NCBI GenBank assembly: GCA_013423385.1 | Contig: BLZA01000018.1 | Location: 496,001 to 560,000, forward strand | DNA length: 64,000 bases | Direction: 5' to 3' | From: Naganishia liquefaciens | Taxonomy: Eukaryota > Basidiomycota > Tremellomycetes > Filobasidiales > Filobasidiaceae | In this document: positions 13,285 through 24,124 of the stretch, one piece after another | Position numbering within the stretch: the first letter of the stretch is position 1 | Layout of the letters: each line of letters begins with the position of its first letter | Notes under the pieces: model-generated | The model's input: only the letters and a program-made list of their open reading frames with translations | Told to the model about the DNA's origin: nothing | Database searches by the model: none | Position numbers and translations under genes: made by a program

Positions 13285-13883
13285 GCCATGACTCCCGTGT
13301 ACTATGTGAGGGTATCTGCCAAAAGACATCATACATTCACGTGCGGAGTTGACTATCATAGATAGTCTGGAGCGTTGTTGCAGCTGACGTTGCCGGTGCG
13401 AACTCGCGTTCGTGGATCCTACTCAATTCTCCGCTCTGACATAGCGCGCATCGCTTGATCAGCTCAAATGCTTGGATCATCAACTCGCGTCTTGGCAGCT
13501 GTGAATACGGGAGTCAGCCTCAATGGGAAATGAGGCCAAAGGGCTTGAAAAGCAAACCGTAGGCCCGGGCCTAAGTCTGGAAATTTTTCTCAGGCCCGCA
13601 GAGCATGATGAGTAAATTTAGGATTCACCCACGCAGTTTTACTAGCTTTGTTTGGAGAGTGACCGAAAGTGCAGTACTCACAGGGAAAGGAACTTATGCC
13701 ATTGGGTGTTCTGCTTCCGGTCTTTACAACTGGACATCTTCGGCAAACCCCTTGAAGGTCGCGATTCCATTTTGCTGACGAGGAGTCGCCACAGTTGCGG
13801 TGGAGATATATGTGTTTCAAGTCTGCCAAAGGATGGTCTTCAAACACTAGTTTGCCAGCTGATGTCGAATTCGGTATTCGAGC

Positions 13884-13985
13884 TGCGTGTTAGCTTAATG
13901 GTTGGAAGCACGCTCGGGCCTATTTCTGCAGGCCAGCGTGATGCTTCCATTGGCCTGCCGCGGGTTCAACCCTTGGCGGGCTCGT
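13884..13985 (+). ncRNA. tRNA-like or pol III-promoter-like hairpin (possible SINE relic)
   Basis: TAGCTTAATGGTTGG at 13891-13905 resembles a tRNA A box and D arm (GCTT pairs with AAGC). GGTTCAACCC at 13963-13972 matches the B box consensus. Between them 13904-13948 folds into a nested hairpin: GGAAG with CTTCC, CACGCT with AGCGTG, GGCCT with AGGCC. I could not fold a normal acceptor stem, so it is not called a functional tRNA gene. It could be a tRNA-derived repeat, a decayed tRNA, or chance. Confidence 0.3.
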
Positions 13986-14040
13986 ATCGATTTGATCTGC
14001 TCAACCGGCTCAAGTCTGACGACCACTTCCGAGCCACTAA

Positions 14041-14074
14041 CTGATTAGACTAGGTCTTTGGTCTAGTTAATCAG
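14041..14074. repeat. short inverted repeat
   Basis: CTGATTAGACTAG at 14041-14053 pairs with TCTAGTTAATCAG at 14062-14074 around an 8-nt loop, with a one-base offset. It could form a hairpin; its role is unknown. Confidence 0.5.
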
Positions 14075-14970
14075 GGTTCCCAAACATGAGGCTCCTCATC
14101 CAACAGGAAGAGTGTGGAGTGGATTGGGTGCGATTGAGCTTTTAATATTGAGTGCGCCTGGGAACCAAAGTGCTAGCAAATAGCGCTGACTACACGCGCT
14201 GTCGGCGATCCATTGGCCGGAAGTTTCAGAAGTCGTAAAGCTTGAAGGAGAGTGCTACTGAGTAGACTTTCGATTCACTTCTTTGTCAAACCGACAGAGA
14301 AAGAAGATTACAAGTGGAAGCAATAGCAGGTTTTCCTTACCGACCAGGAATCTAACGACACGCTCGAACATTTATGAATCTATGATATCGTGGTACGGGA
14401 CAGCCTTAATGATCAAATGCTCCCGCCTTCTACAATCTACAAACTGCTGCCTTCACATGCTCCAATATTTCTTCTCTATTTTCCGCTCGTTCCTGACTAG
14501 TGGCACTTGACGTTCAGTGTCCGGCGTCGCGCCTCCTGATACTCGGTAGCCCTGTTCTTATGGAGTCTTCTTCCCTCAGCAACCTTGATCGAAGGGCAAT
14601 GATGTCAGGTTCTCAGCCGCATGAAGATTTGGGCGTAATAACGGTCTTCGAGGTCAATGATGGGTGTCTGCCGAAGGGTAGTATCATTGGGATCACGAAT
14701 GACATTGTGGCCTGCTTGCCATACCCAGGCAGGTATGGGGTGCTAGAGTGGACATCCGAAAATCAGGTCACCAGCTTGAAAATTCGTTAATCTTTCAGGT
14801 CACCATAGTTGAAGCTAATTCCTACATAGGTGGCCATTTCCCCATTTCTCCAGCCCACCAGATTCGCTGCTGCGTATTTTCCAGTCACCATTTCTTGCCA
14901 TCTAACTTGTCACGGAAACGCCGACACTGCGTTCATGAGACTCGGTCGCCAATCCTGCATTATCATTTAT

Positions 14971-15026
14971 CAATCGGTCACCATCAATCGGTCAACATCA
15001 ATCTGTTGCCATCAATCCGTAACCGA
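14971..15026. repeat. 14-bp tandem repeat, four copies
   Basis: Units caatcggtcaccat, caatcggtcaacat, caatctgttgccat and caatccgtaaccga follow one another without gaps. The first two differ by one base and the others are more diverged. Confidence 0.8.
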
Positions 15027-15545
15027 CATTCCGACTTTCGCATCACGAGTTCTTCGCTGCGCACCTCCGTTAGACTCGATTCGTTGTGGTTGTTCGGCGA
15101 AATGCCTCTATTAGAAAGGCCTTGTACTTATTCATCGTGGACATTGTTGCCTCCTTAGAACATTTGAGTTGTTTCTCGAGATTTACTATTCTCATGCAAC
15201 TTCATCTCGAGACATTCTCCTACGATCTTGAAAGGGCCGGTGACGGGTAAGTAGTGAATCAAAGCATAGACTAGGACATGAAGAGATCAAGAAGCTATAG
15301 TCGGAAACATCAATCTATGCTGTACAACTTCCAGAGACAACGACGACGACTCTGAGGACATCTTGGGTGATGGTAACACGGGTGGAGTGACGGTGATGCA
15401 TTGATGGTGACGGGAAAATGAAGGTCCCCAAGAATGAAAACCACACAACATTGCTGCGACAGAGGCGAATCACAGCGATTAAATGTCACCGATAACTCAA
15501 AATGCTGGTCTCCTGGAAAATGGAAGGCGTCACGAAATGGTCCTC

Positions 15546-16995
15546 CTAGGAAAAAGAGCAGAAACAGTCGATCCCCTCCGATATACAGGCAAAATGATGG
15601 TCACCTATAATTTGTTTGGGATGTCTATTTTGCCCCCCTGCGCTCAAGTTCATGAAAGATCGATCAAGGTTCGCGGATTCTAGACCGATAGATTGCCCCT
15701 CAAAATATCGATTATCCGGAAACGACCCATGATTGTCAACTGGTGCCCAACCGCGGGCTGGTCCAATCTCATAGTATCCAAGGCTCGGTTGAGAATGCGT
15801 TGTTTCCCAGAAGGAAAAATCCCGACCACTCTCTCCAACCTGCCAGGAGGCGATAGAATTCTCGGCACAAACAGGTTGAATCTCTTCGTTGTCACGTTTC
15901 TGTTTTCTCGGAGTTTTTTGGTAGCGTCGCTTTCGTAGATTTCGCCTGTGCGTGTCTGCACAAAGCGCGCACCTTAACCTGGCACTCCCAAGTAGCTCTT
16001 CCGGTGACCATACTACGGTAGATGGGCATTCCACCTCTTTGCCTTCAATCGAGCCATAGCCAATACATGCTGTGAGTTTTAGTCCGTCTGTGTTGCCTTG
16101 CTTGGATAAGCCTGCATGGATTGCAGGCTGTGACCGCTGTTGCTCAATCTCCTGCTTGATTCGTTTCTGGTACTTCGCAGTATCACGACGACTGCGGCAT
16201 TTCGAGCACAACTTTCGCCTAGGATTTTCGAGAGACGACCACCTCTCTGCACAGCATTTCGTGTTATACCCAGGACAGAGGACATTGAGTCCTGTCTCCA
16301 GCCCACTCGAACTGACGTGAAGGACGTTTTGACTTCCCATTAGGTCTCGAGAGCTGTTTCGAAAAAGGTTCATTGAGCTGATTGATGACTCTGCAAGCCC
16401 AAAATATGCTTGAGAATTGTCTATCTATCATCAGAACAGGGGCATTTTTCATGGGGTACGTGGTAATCGCTCCAGCAGAACGCCAAGCGTTCAGCCGATG
16501 ATTTTGTTTGCGTCTCGAACTTCTCCGTTTTTTTCCGGAGCCTATTTCTGTGCTAGGTAAATACCGTTGCTCCTTGACAGTCAGATAACCTTCGCAATGT
16601 TGCTGTATGGCCTCGAGTTTTTCGTCTCCCACAACGAAAGCCGTCTCAGAAGCCGCTTGGGCGGGGAAAGCCAAGGATGTCTGGCGAAACGCCTTATCAA
16701 AAGGGCTTACCGACAGCATGTTTGATAACGGATGTGATGAAGGTATCACCGCTGAAGGGAAAGTAGCATCGGCCCCAAATCCGCCGCTTGGAAAGTTTGA
16801 AGTACGTTCAGTGAGATCACTTGCTAGTTGTGACGGTTTTGAAAAGTAGAATGATGCATAAGATGATTGTAAGTCGTCAAGTCTTGACTGCTGCTGGAAC
16901 ATGTGGTCCAGACTTTGACAGTTCGCAGTTTGACTTCGCAGACCATTCTGCACCAGATAGTAATCGTGGGCATGTGAATTGGACGGGACTGACAT
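15546..16995 (-). CDS. hypothetical protein with duplicated Cys/Trp/basic motif
   Basis: I do not recognise a known family. The start is taken as the ATG at 16995 (MSVPSNSHAHDYYLVQNG). The first part, to about 16450, is Ser/Gln-rich, with a basic patch GKKRRSSRRKQNHRLNAWR. The second part (from about 16390) lies in another frame, so an intron joins them near 16370-16460; I could not fix its ends. The second part holds CPGYNTKCCAERWSS followed by RRKLCSKCRSRRDTAKYQKR, then a diverged second copy: ECPSTVVWSPEEL followed by RLRCALCADTHRRNLRKRR. The pattern C...W...C-x2-C followed by a basic Tyr-containing helix suggests zinc and nucleic-acid binding, which is inference. A TATATA-like element lies about 105 bp upstream on the minus strand. 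A related motif occurs in the gene at 22239-22740. Confidence 0.45.
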
Positions 16996-17449
16996 TGCAG
17001 AAAAAATGACGAAAATTTGCAAGAGTAGCCTATGCGGAAGACGACGAATTGAAGGGATATCGAATACTCTGCTAGTACCTTCCTTGACGAAGTGTGTGCT
17101 ATATAAGGCCAGTCAGATCCATCTGAAGTAGACAGAGTCGCTCCTTTGTGGCGAATTACTCCTTTGATTGTTAAAGAAGCTTTTGCAAAGATGCATGGAG
17201 GCTCAAGGTAGAGCGACAAGCCCTGGTCTGTTGTTGGCCTCACGCTCCAGACTGCCTTCGCATGGCTAAGGTGGATCGCCGCGACTTGAGCCGCAGAGGC
17301 TCTTGATGAAGGCCGCAAAGTTGGGGGTGTATCGTTTAAACACATTGGCGCGGGCAGGTTTGATGTCATATAAGCGCTCTTGGATATTGGGTTTAAGGAA
17401 GAGCAATATCTGCGAGATATCCTGTTGACACGTAAATACTATGACTTGC
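16996..17449. other. intergenic
   Basis: This is the 5' flank of the Cys-motif gene and 3' flank of NDUFAF7. Apart from the TATATA-like word near 17098-17108 nothing was recognised. Confidence 0.35.
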
Positions 17450-19353
17450 TCAAACTTCGAAAGGATACACTTCCTCCTCTACCGCTTGTGAGCCTGCCGG
17501 CCTTGGCGTTATCCCCAGAAACTGGTATTCACCACCCATCCCGTCCTCCTGCACCAACCTCCGTGCCGCATTGGCAATCTGTATTTTCTGTTCTTTAGTC
17601 TTAGCAGATTGCAGCAATCGATCGAGTCTCGGAGCCAGGCCTAATGAGGTCAGGAATGACCGTTGATTGATTGGACCGTGCGGCGTCGCTGGGAGATGAC
17701 TGTAAGCGTGGATCCAGCGGAGATAGAAAACGGGCTTACCAACGCCCGCAAGAGCCTCCTTCATATATGCAAAGTCGACGTTGGCAGTGAGATCCGCCGA
17801 ACCTGGATCATCAAAAACATGAACAATTTCGTGTCTTCGGAATGCCTGGGTTGAGTCCAAAATCTTCAGCATTGACACTGGGTAATGCTTGGTGTGTCTT
17901 ACCCTGAAGCTGTTCGTCGAAAAACCGTCCATTCCGTAGTCCACTATCAGACCCACACCTCCAATGCCTCCTTGTGCCTCACTCTCCTCCCCTTCCAGCC
18001 CACTGACCAGCTTGCCTACCATGCGCATCATCTCGTACGAGTCCTTTGAGATCTCCACTCGTCCGCCTACGGGGACGTCCTCGAATCGTGAAGAAGTCGT
18101 TGGCAGGATGTCCGATAGCGTTGAAGATTCGCGGGAAAGGGCGAGTGTTAGTCCGGAGGTCGGATCGGTTGATGGTGTTGAATGAGCCTGTTCTGCAGGG
18201 ATAGCGGGACGAGATTCCGTCGTTGCGGGCGGAACCCATTCGGAATCCACGTTGACGAAAATTTCACGCCAGCCTTCTTCTGTTTTCTGAAGCCGATGTG
18301 ACGTGGCCATCAGCCATGGCAACTTTGACGTCCCGAATTAAAAGACGTACCTGGAAGACATGAATTGGAAGTGCATCAAAAAACTCGTGGGCAAGGACGA
18401 TGGTAAAAGTATCCTTCTCTAAAAGGCACTGTTCTTAGGTGGCATCACCATCGCTTTGCACGGATTTGCTCACCAACTGGAATCTCGCCGACCCAGTTCC
18501 AAAACTCGACGTTAACGTTCTTTCCATGCTCGCCAAACGTCTCTAACCGACTCTGGATCTTCGCGCGCTGCTGCGCCCTCAACGGCTCGGAAGTCTCAAC
18601 TAGGTTGACCGACCTGAGAGCCGTGCTGGGGAAGCTTGGGACTGATTGAAATGTCTAGAATGCCGCGTATCAGCATAAAGACACGTGAAGACGAGTAGAC
18701 CTTACGCGCAGGATATCGTCCAGCAACGTTCCGCGTCCCGGTCCGAGCTCGACGATCCGGACATTATCTGGTCGGCCTTGGGCGACCCATTGTGTGAGGA
18801 ACCATACACCGACGAGCTACGCATCTCATTAGCGCTGCGCCATTGCGTAAGTGGGAGTGGACTCACCTCGCCGAACATTTGACTGATTTCAGGACTCGTG
18901 ATGAAATCACCTTTGCGTCCGAATACATCCGTTTCCACTTGTTCCAGCACTTTACTTTCCCCTTCATTTCCTGGCGCTTGCGTTCGTTTGCGTGTGTAGT
19001 ATCCTTGTGTTGGATGACCAAGGCAGAATTGCATGTACCGTGCGACGGGTAATGGACCGGTGATCTGCGAGCGGGAAAACAGTAAGCGATAGTAAGTCGA
19101 GAGAGGTGCAGATTGGCCGTACTTTGATGCTGTCCTTGATCAACTTCAAGAGTTGACCGCTATGTGATGGATCCGGCGAAGTTGCCGATGGTTTGGAAGA
19201 GATCTCAAATTGAGGAGTTGACGGTGCGGCATGTGAAGAATTCCATCGCAGAATGGATTCGCGGGGACGGGATGCCGTTGCGCCACGACTGACTCTCGGA
19301 TAGCTCAACCTCCGACTCAGGATTCGACAATTGGTTTCTATTCGAGGTAGCAT
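17450..19353 (-). CDS. NDUFAF7: NDUFAF7/MidA-type mitochondrial protein arginine methyltransferase
   Basis: SAM-dependent methyltransferase (DUF185/MidA family) needed for assembly of respiratory complex I, where the family methylates an Arg of the NDUFS2 subunit in the matrix. The ATG at 19353 opens MLPRIETNCRILSRRLSYPR, a mitochondrial presequence. Family blocks in order: GPLPVARYMQFCLGHPTQGY, GDFITSPEISQMFGE, IVELGPGRGTLLDDILR (the SAM loop), FTIVLAHEFFDALPIHVFQ, GVGLIVDYGMDGFSTNSFR, AFRRHEIVHVFDDPGSADLT and ANVDFAYMKEA. A 57-bp intron after SFR (GTAAGA...CCCAG) is in frame and could be misread as coding. The C-terminus EYQFLGITPRPAG is typical. Intact, with an insertion of low complexity near residues 260-300. 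Its presence implies this fungus uses complex I. Confidence 0.92.
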
Positions 19354-19719
19354 TGTTTGAAATGAGCTGTTCAGGCGGATTGTCGCCAGGAGGTCACAGT
19401 AAAGTTGCGTAGTGAAGCCATTCTACTACATTCTCAGAGCGAGAGATCGTGATCGCGCGAAACAGACCTCCACCTTTTCAGAAAAGCGTCGCTTTATGAC
19501 TTTCTGGACACTGTTGAGCTGATATCGAGTCGTTTTGGCACTGATTAGATAAGAGCGGTACAGTCCGCGCACATGTGCGAGCTCGTGATGGGTCGGCATC
19601 AGGATGACCGGCACGCGCGATATACGTTATGTCAGCAATCTGTCCTGCAAAGATCACGATTCATACTTGCGTACAACTCAGATCTCAAGCCCTTCCGGAC
19701 ATCGCATATCACCACGATC
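19354..19719. other. divergent promoter region NDUFAF7/SSU1
   Basis: A spacer of 366 bp separates the two divergent starts and must hold both promoters. No binding motif was picked out with confidence. Confidence 0.5.
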
Positions 19720-21697
19720 ATGGGCAATACGACATCCAACCCCGCCGACGTCCGCCTTGAACAAGCTCCGGGACTGGAAGAGATCGACCCGTCGTTGATC
19801 GAACATGAACGGCTCCGCGAGCGTTCGTTCTCCGTTAGGCGTAGCAGTCAAAGGGGGCTTGCGGATGGGACGAGGACAGAGAAGGGGAGGAAGAGTGGGA
19901 AATGGGACGAATTCGTGACTGAGGCGAGCAGAAGGGTATTGAACTTCACGCCCAGTTGGTTTTCTGTAAAGTAAGTTTTGCCACGAGATCATGGCTTCGA
20001 GGTTGCTCATAACTGGTATTGCACAGTATGGGAACTGGGATATTGAGCATCCTCCTCTACACACTTCCATACCAATTCCGCGGCTTGAAGACAATCGGTA
20101 CAATCGTCTTCTTCCTCAACCTCGTCCTCTTCCTTGTCTTCCTCGGCATGTCCTTGTATGTTCATCTGAAGTCTGGATCTCTTGTGACTGGTGACTAAGC
20201 TCTTTCTCAACCAGTCTTCGCTATACAATCTGGCCTTCGGTGTTCCGCAAGATGCTGTTTCACCCACAACAGTCTCTCTTCCTCGGTACCTTTCCGATGG
20301 GATTCGCAACTATCGTCAACATGGTGGCTTTTCTCACATTGGATCCCCCAACCAACGATCTCCGGACAAAGTCGTAAGTTTCCAGAAAGCATGTACACAT
20401 CACATGTTTTGTTGAAACCTCTGGGCATAGTTTCGAAAGATTCACATGGGGCATCTGGTGGATCGATGTGATACTAGCCGCAATTATAGGCATCGGCATG
20501 CTCTTCGTCATGTAAGTCTCTCTTGGCTATTCACCTTTGGACCGCAACCTCAGTTCTAGCTCTTCAGGTTCACAAGGCACAACCAGACCCCAAAAGACGT
20601 CACCGGCGCGTGGCTGCTTCCGCCCATCGCCAACATCGTAGCCAGTGCGTCGGGGGCAATCGTTGCGGGGTACTTAGATGACAGGCGGGCGACAATTACG
20701 ATCATCATATCGTGCGTGAAAAATTTGGTCGACATACCAGTATGACTGACGAGGGCGATAGGTATATCCTCTGGGGAATCGGTTTTGGGCCAACGTTGTT
20801 GATTATGGCGTTGTACTTCAACAGACTCGCCATGTTCAAGGTATGTTCTCATCCTCTCATCCTCCTCGGAACAGCGTGCTTACGCATCGATGCCATAGGT
20901 GCCAGCAAATACCATCATCGTTTCAAGTTTTATCCCTCTAGGTCCATGCGGTCAAGGCGCATTTGCCATCCTTCGTTTGAGCAGCGTCGTCCGGGCGCTA
21001 TGCCATCGGCAAGCGGAGCAAGGTGGAAGCCGGTTGTATGAAGCGGCCGAGTGGAGGGTTTTCGGCAGTGCGGTCTTCGCGGGGACCGTTCCGTGAGTAT
21101 TCGAAAGTCCGAACGAAAATGTCTTCGACTTACGCTAATGGGGTCTGTTCTCCTCTACTCTTCATGTAAATCCCCGTTGACTGGCATATCTCCTTCTGGC
21201 CTTCTGTCGCGATCATTTATTCCGTGCCGCAGTGTTGCACTGGTGATCTGGGGTTTCGGCTTCGTTTGGCTCCTGATCGCCATCGGGTCCATCCTCCATA
21301 TTCGCATTCGCGGTGAACACATACCGTTCAACATGGGCTGGTGGGGCTTCACCTTTCCAATCGGCGTATTCACGTCGGCAACCGTGCAGTTTGGAACGGA
21401 ATTAGACAGTGTGGCGTTCAAAGTTCTTGGGACGATCTTTACGGTTTCTCTGGTTCTGCTTTGGATTACGGTCGCAGTTGGAACGGCGATCAAGACCTGG
21501 CAAGGAGTTATGTGCGTCCTTCTCACTCGCAGTCAGCTATCGGGTCGACTTACTCCCGGGTTTGTCCTTTTCGGGGTAGATTCATGGCACCGTGTCTCAA
21601 TGACGGTGGATCTTTGCCACCTATGGGAAGTGCGGACGTTGTCAGTAAGTCGAGGGCAACTGCGGGCATCATCAATGCCCGTTCTTTGGGTAGTTAG
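19720..21697 (+). CDS. SSU1: SSU1-type sulfite efflux pump (TDT/TehA family)
   Basis: Multi-pass plasma-membrane transporter; yeast SSU1 exports sulfite. The ATG at 19720 begins MGNTTSNPADVRLEQ. After a hydrophilic N-terminus of about 70 residues come the family blocks NFTPSWFSVNMGTGILSILL, HPQQSLFLGTFPMGFATIVN, TWGIWWIDVILAAIIGIGML, GAWLLPPIANIVASASGAIV, FIPLGPCGQGAFAIL, FNMGWWGFTFPIGVFTSATV and LLWITVAVGTAIKTWQG. This gives about ten membrane segments, the usual number. About seven short introns; the last (about 21511-21578) joins GVI to FMAPCLNDGG. The stop follows ARSLGS. Some members carry malate or anions instead, so sulfite specificity is inferred from the closeness of the signature blocks. 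Confidence 0.88.
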
Positions 21698-22238
21698 CTG
21701 TTGGCATGATCGGGGTCGGCACGATTGCAGTAGTACAGACAAGTCGGCAGTTGCATCGATGCGGATATCTCGTCAAAGGCCTATTATCCTACAGCACTCG
21801 AGCTTGTATAAAAGGTTCGTCATCATTGCTTTTGTGACTTGTTGTGGAAGTCGCCCGTACCTTGTGGCTCTCAAAAGTGCATTTGGCGAGGCTTCTGAGT
21901 TTGTCAGTAGAGTGACACAAAGCAGTCGCTATCAAAGAATAACTCTGGCCAGAATTCTACGTTGCAAAGCTTCGCATCCACGATTCGCCGCAAATATTGT
22001 GGCAGATCCATTTTGATTCCAACCTTCATCTTTAGACGAGAAAGCCCTCGTGATTCGACTTTCACTCTGAACCGCTCGTTGAGGCTGCAACGTCCCACTC
22101 ACTTCACATTCTTGGTACAGATACGACTCGGTCTGCAGCGATACGCTTCTCAACGGTACATTTGTTGGAGTCGTCGAGCGAAGCGTTAACATCCACCTCC
22201 AGTCCTCCAAATTCCTTTCGGGACGCAGAGAAGAAGCA
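21698..22238. other. intergenic, upstream of Cys-motif gene 2
   Basis: The 3' flank of SSU1 and the likely promoter of the next gene. It contains a TATA box listed separately. Confidence 0.4.
21807..21813 (+). promoter_or_regulatory. TATA box candidate
   Basis: TATAAAA in an otherwise mixed context, about 430 bp before the ATG at 22239. The distance is long for a basidiomycete core promoter, so the link to that gene is tentative. Confidence 0.3.
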
Positions 22239-22740
22239 ATGTCCAGAAGTTCAAACTACGAAGTTCTACAGGAATTGCGAAGAGTAGATTGCGCTGTCCA
22301 AAACGAGGTGCAGAAAATGCGCTCGAACTCACAGACTGTTCACTAAGCGGCAAAAATCAGCCAAAGCTGAGCGGTCTGAAAAGCTCGATTCACGCATTCC
22401 AGCGACCGCTCTTGCCGAGAAAAGTACAGACATGGACACAACCTGTCCGGGAGTCGCTAGATGGAGTTCCATGACATGTAGGAAAGACAAGATCAGATGC
22501 TTCAAGTGCACAGTGAGGTACGCTTCTGCCAGATACAGGCAGAGGATCAAAGCCAAAGCTCAGAAACCAGCAAACACTCGAAGGGCTTTGAGAACCTCAG
22601 GCGGGGTCTCCGCAAGTCTTCCTCCATTGTTGATAGTCCGGCAGAAGCGCCGTTTCATAGTATACATTCCAAGGGCGACTCTCAAACGGGTGCAACGGGT
22701 GAATGCAAAACCTCGGCGTGCTCACACCGGACTGACCTGA
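22239..22740 (+). CDS. small hypothetical protein with Cys/Trp/basic motif (second copy)
   Basis: No known family was recognised. A frame opens at the ATG at 22239 (MSRSSNYEVLQELRRVDCAV). A 40-bp GTGCAG...CTAAG intron (about 22308-22347) would join it in phase to a second exon reading RQKSAKAERSEKLDSRIPA and then MDTTCPGVARWSSMTCRKDK and IRCFKCTVRYASARYRQRIK. This block matches the motif of the 15546-16995 gene: CPG, RWSS, a Cys-x2-Cys and a basic tail ending in Tyr-x-x-Arg-Ile-Lys. The C-terminal 70 residues are basic and Thr/Arg-rich, with no further resemblance. A second frame (to 22886) is open alongside, so the 3' end is uncertain. Nucleic-acid binding is a guess from charge and cysteines only. 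Confidence 0.4.
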
Positions 22741-24124
22741 GGGTAATGCAACTCTGCAAAACTCACTTCAAGTGCCAGGCAAACTTACGGATTCATCTCA
22801 ACATAGATTCAGACAGAAGGCCCAGTTGTCAAGCCAATCGTCCCGAAAGATCCTTGGTGGATCGCTTGCGTCGGGACATCCGGTAGCCGCTTCTGTGCTC
22901 AACACAGCATTTACACTTCTTTTGGTCGCAGCGGATCTGTTTTTCACCGCACAGCCGGTCTTTCAGCCATGTGAAAAAGAGCCTATCTCATTTGTTGGCT
23001 GTTCTGTGCCTGGCCAACACTTCACCCTATGGCGGAAATATAGAACCAGACAGCTTTGGTGTTTCTGAATCTACTATCATCGACCCCCTGGACAATCTAG
23101 TCAACAACCGCGATATCGACCAAGTTTAGACTTGTTGATGTAGCATGTCAATCACTTCAGAAGAGCAGAAAACCACCTGTCGGATTACATGATGTTTGGT
23201 CCCGCCCCCATGAACAGTGCAAGCGTTCACACATGTTGATTCCCCACAATATGGGTGTGACGCTCCTTGAAGAGCCGGGCCAAAGGGATTCTGGTTAGGC
23301 GCGTGTCCAATGTTCGTAGATGGAGACCTGGGCTTGCATTCCCTTCAGGCTAGAACCATACCGCCTTGTCTCGATGATGGAAGATGCATGCCGCCTGTGA
23401 AGGTTGCGAACGCGATTGGCTTTGTAAAAAACATGCGTCCCCCTCTCCATGCTCTTTCAAAGGTATGCAGAGGCTATCAGAATTGCACTCTGAAAGAGCG
23501 CTCTTCCGCCGAAATCGGGGCTGGTAATTTCATTCAAAGCACCTTCAGGTCAACAAATTCGCAAAGCTTAGAAGTTCTATGAGGATGTATCCAGTCAAGA
23601 GGGACCCGAGAGATCTGCTAAGTCTGTGTAACAGGTATGTACCGCGTCGGAAGTGGGCAACGTGCTTAGAGATCCGCTAGGTTTGACTCCTCAGAGAGAA
23701 GGTTTAAGCTGTTGTGGCGAGGGATGTTGGATCTGACGGAATTGTCTATTTTCATGCCTCAAAACAGGAAAAGAGAAACGCTAGAACCGTAGAAAGTAGA
23801 TGAGGCAAATAGCTCAGAAATTGTAAGATGACGGGTTGCATGTGAGACTGCGGGGCCGTCGAAATAATGCCTTTGAAGGGATACCAGCATATTCAGGGGT
23901 ATGGCACTCACGTTTTTCTGGGTCGAATGCATGAACCTATTATATGATTAGCATTCTTGCAGGTTGACTATATCCACGAATAGGCCATGACGTAGAGTAC
24001 GGCAACTGGGGTGATCGAGCAACTGAAACAGGTGGAGGCTGTTGGGCCATGCACGGGTGTAGAGGTATAGATAGATGACCTCCCTTGCCGTCCATATGAT
24101 TATAGTCCTATCAGCGCCATTCCT
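22741..24124. other. 1.4 kb gene-poor region
   Basis: Only short unrelated frames are visible. Nothing resembling a known protein, RNA or repeat was recognised. Confidence 0.4.

Larger units (their letters stand above)
13285..15545. other. 2.3 kb gene-poor region with repeats and hairpins
   Basis: No convincing protein gene was found. It contains a tRNA-like hairpin block (13884-13985), an inverted repeat (14041-14074) and a short tandem repeat (14971-15026). The trinucleotide-like words ggtcacc and ggtgacg recur from 14760 to 15610. Confidence 0.4.

Noticed and set aside
14500-14790. 96-codon + strand frame in the gene-poor region
   Set aside because: Some protein-like text (DLGVITVFEVNDGCLPKG) but no family, no splice partners and repeats nearby; not enough to call a gene.
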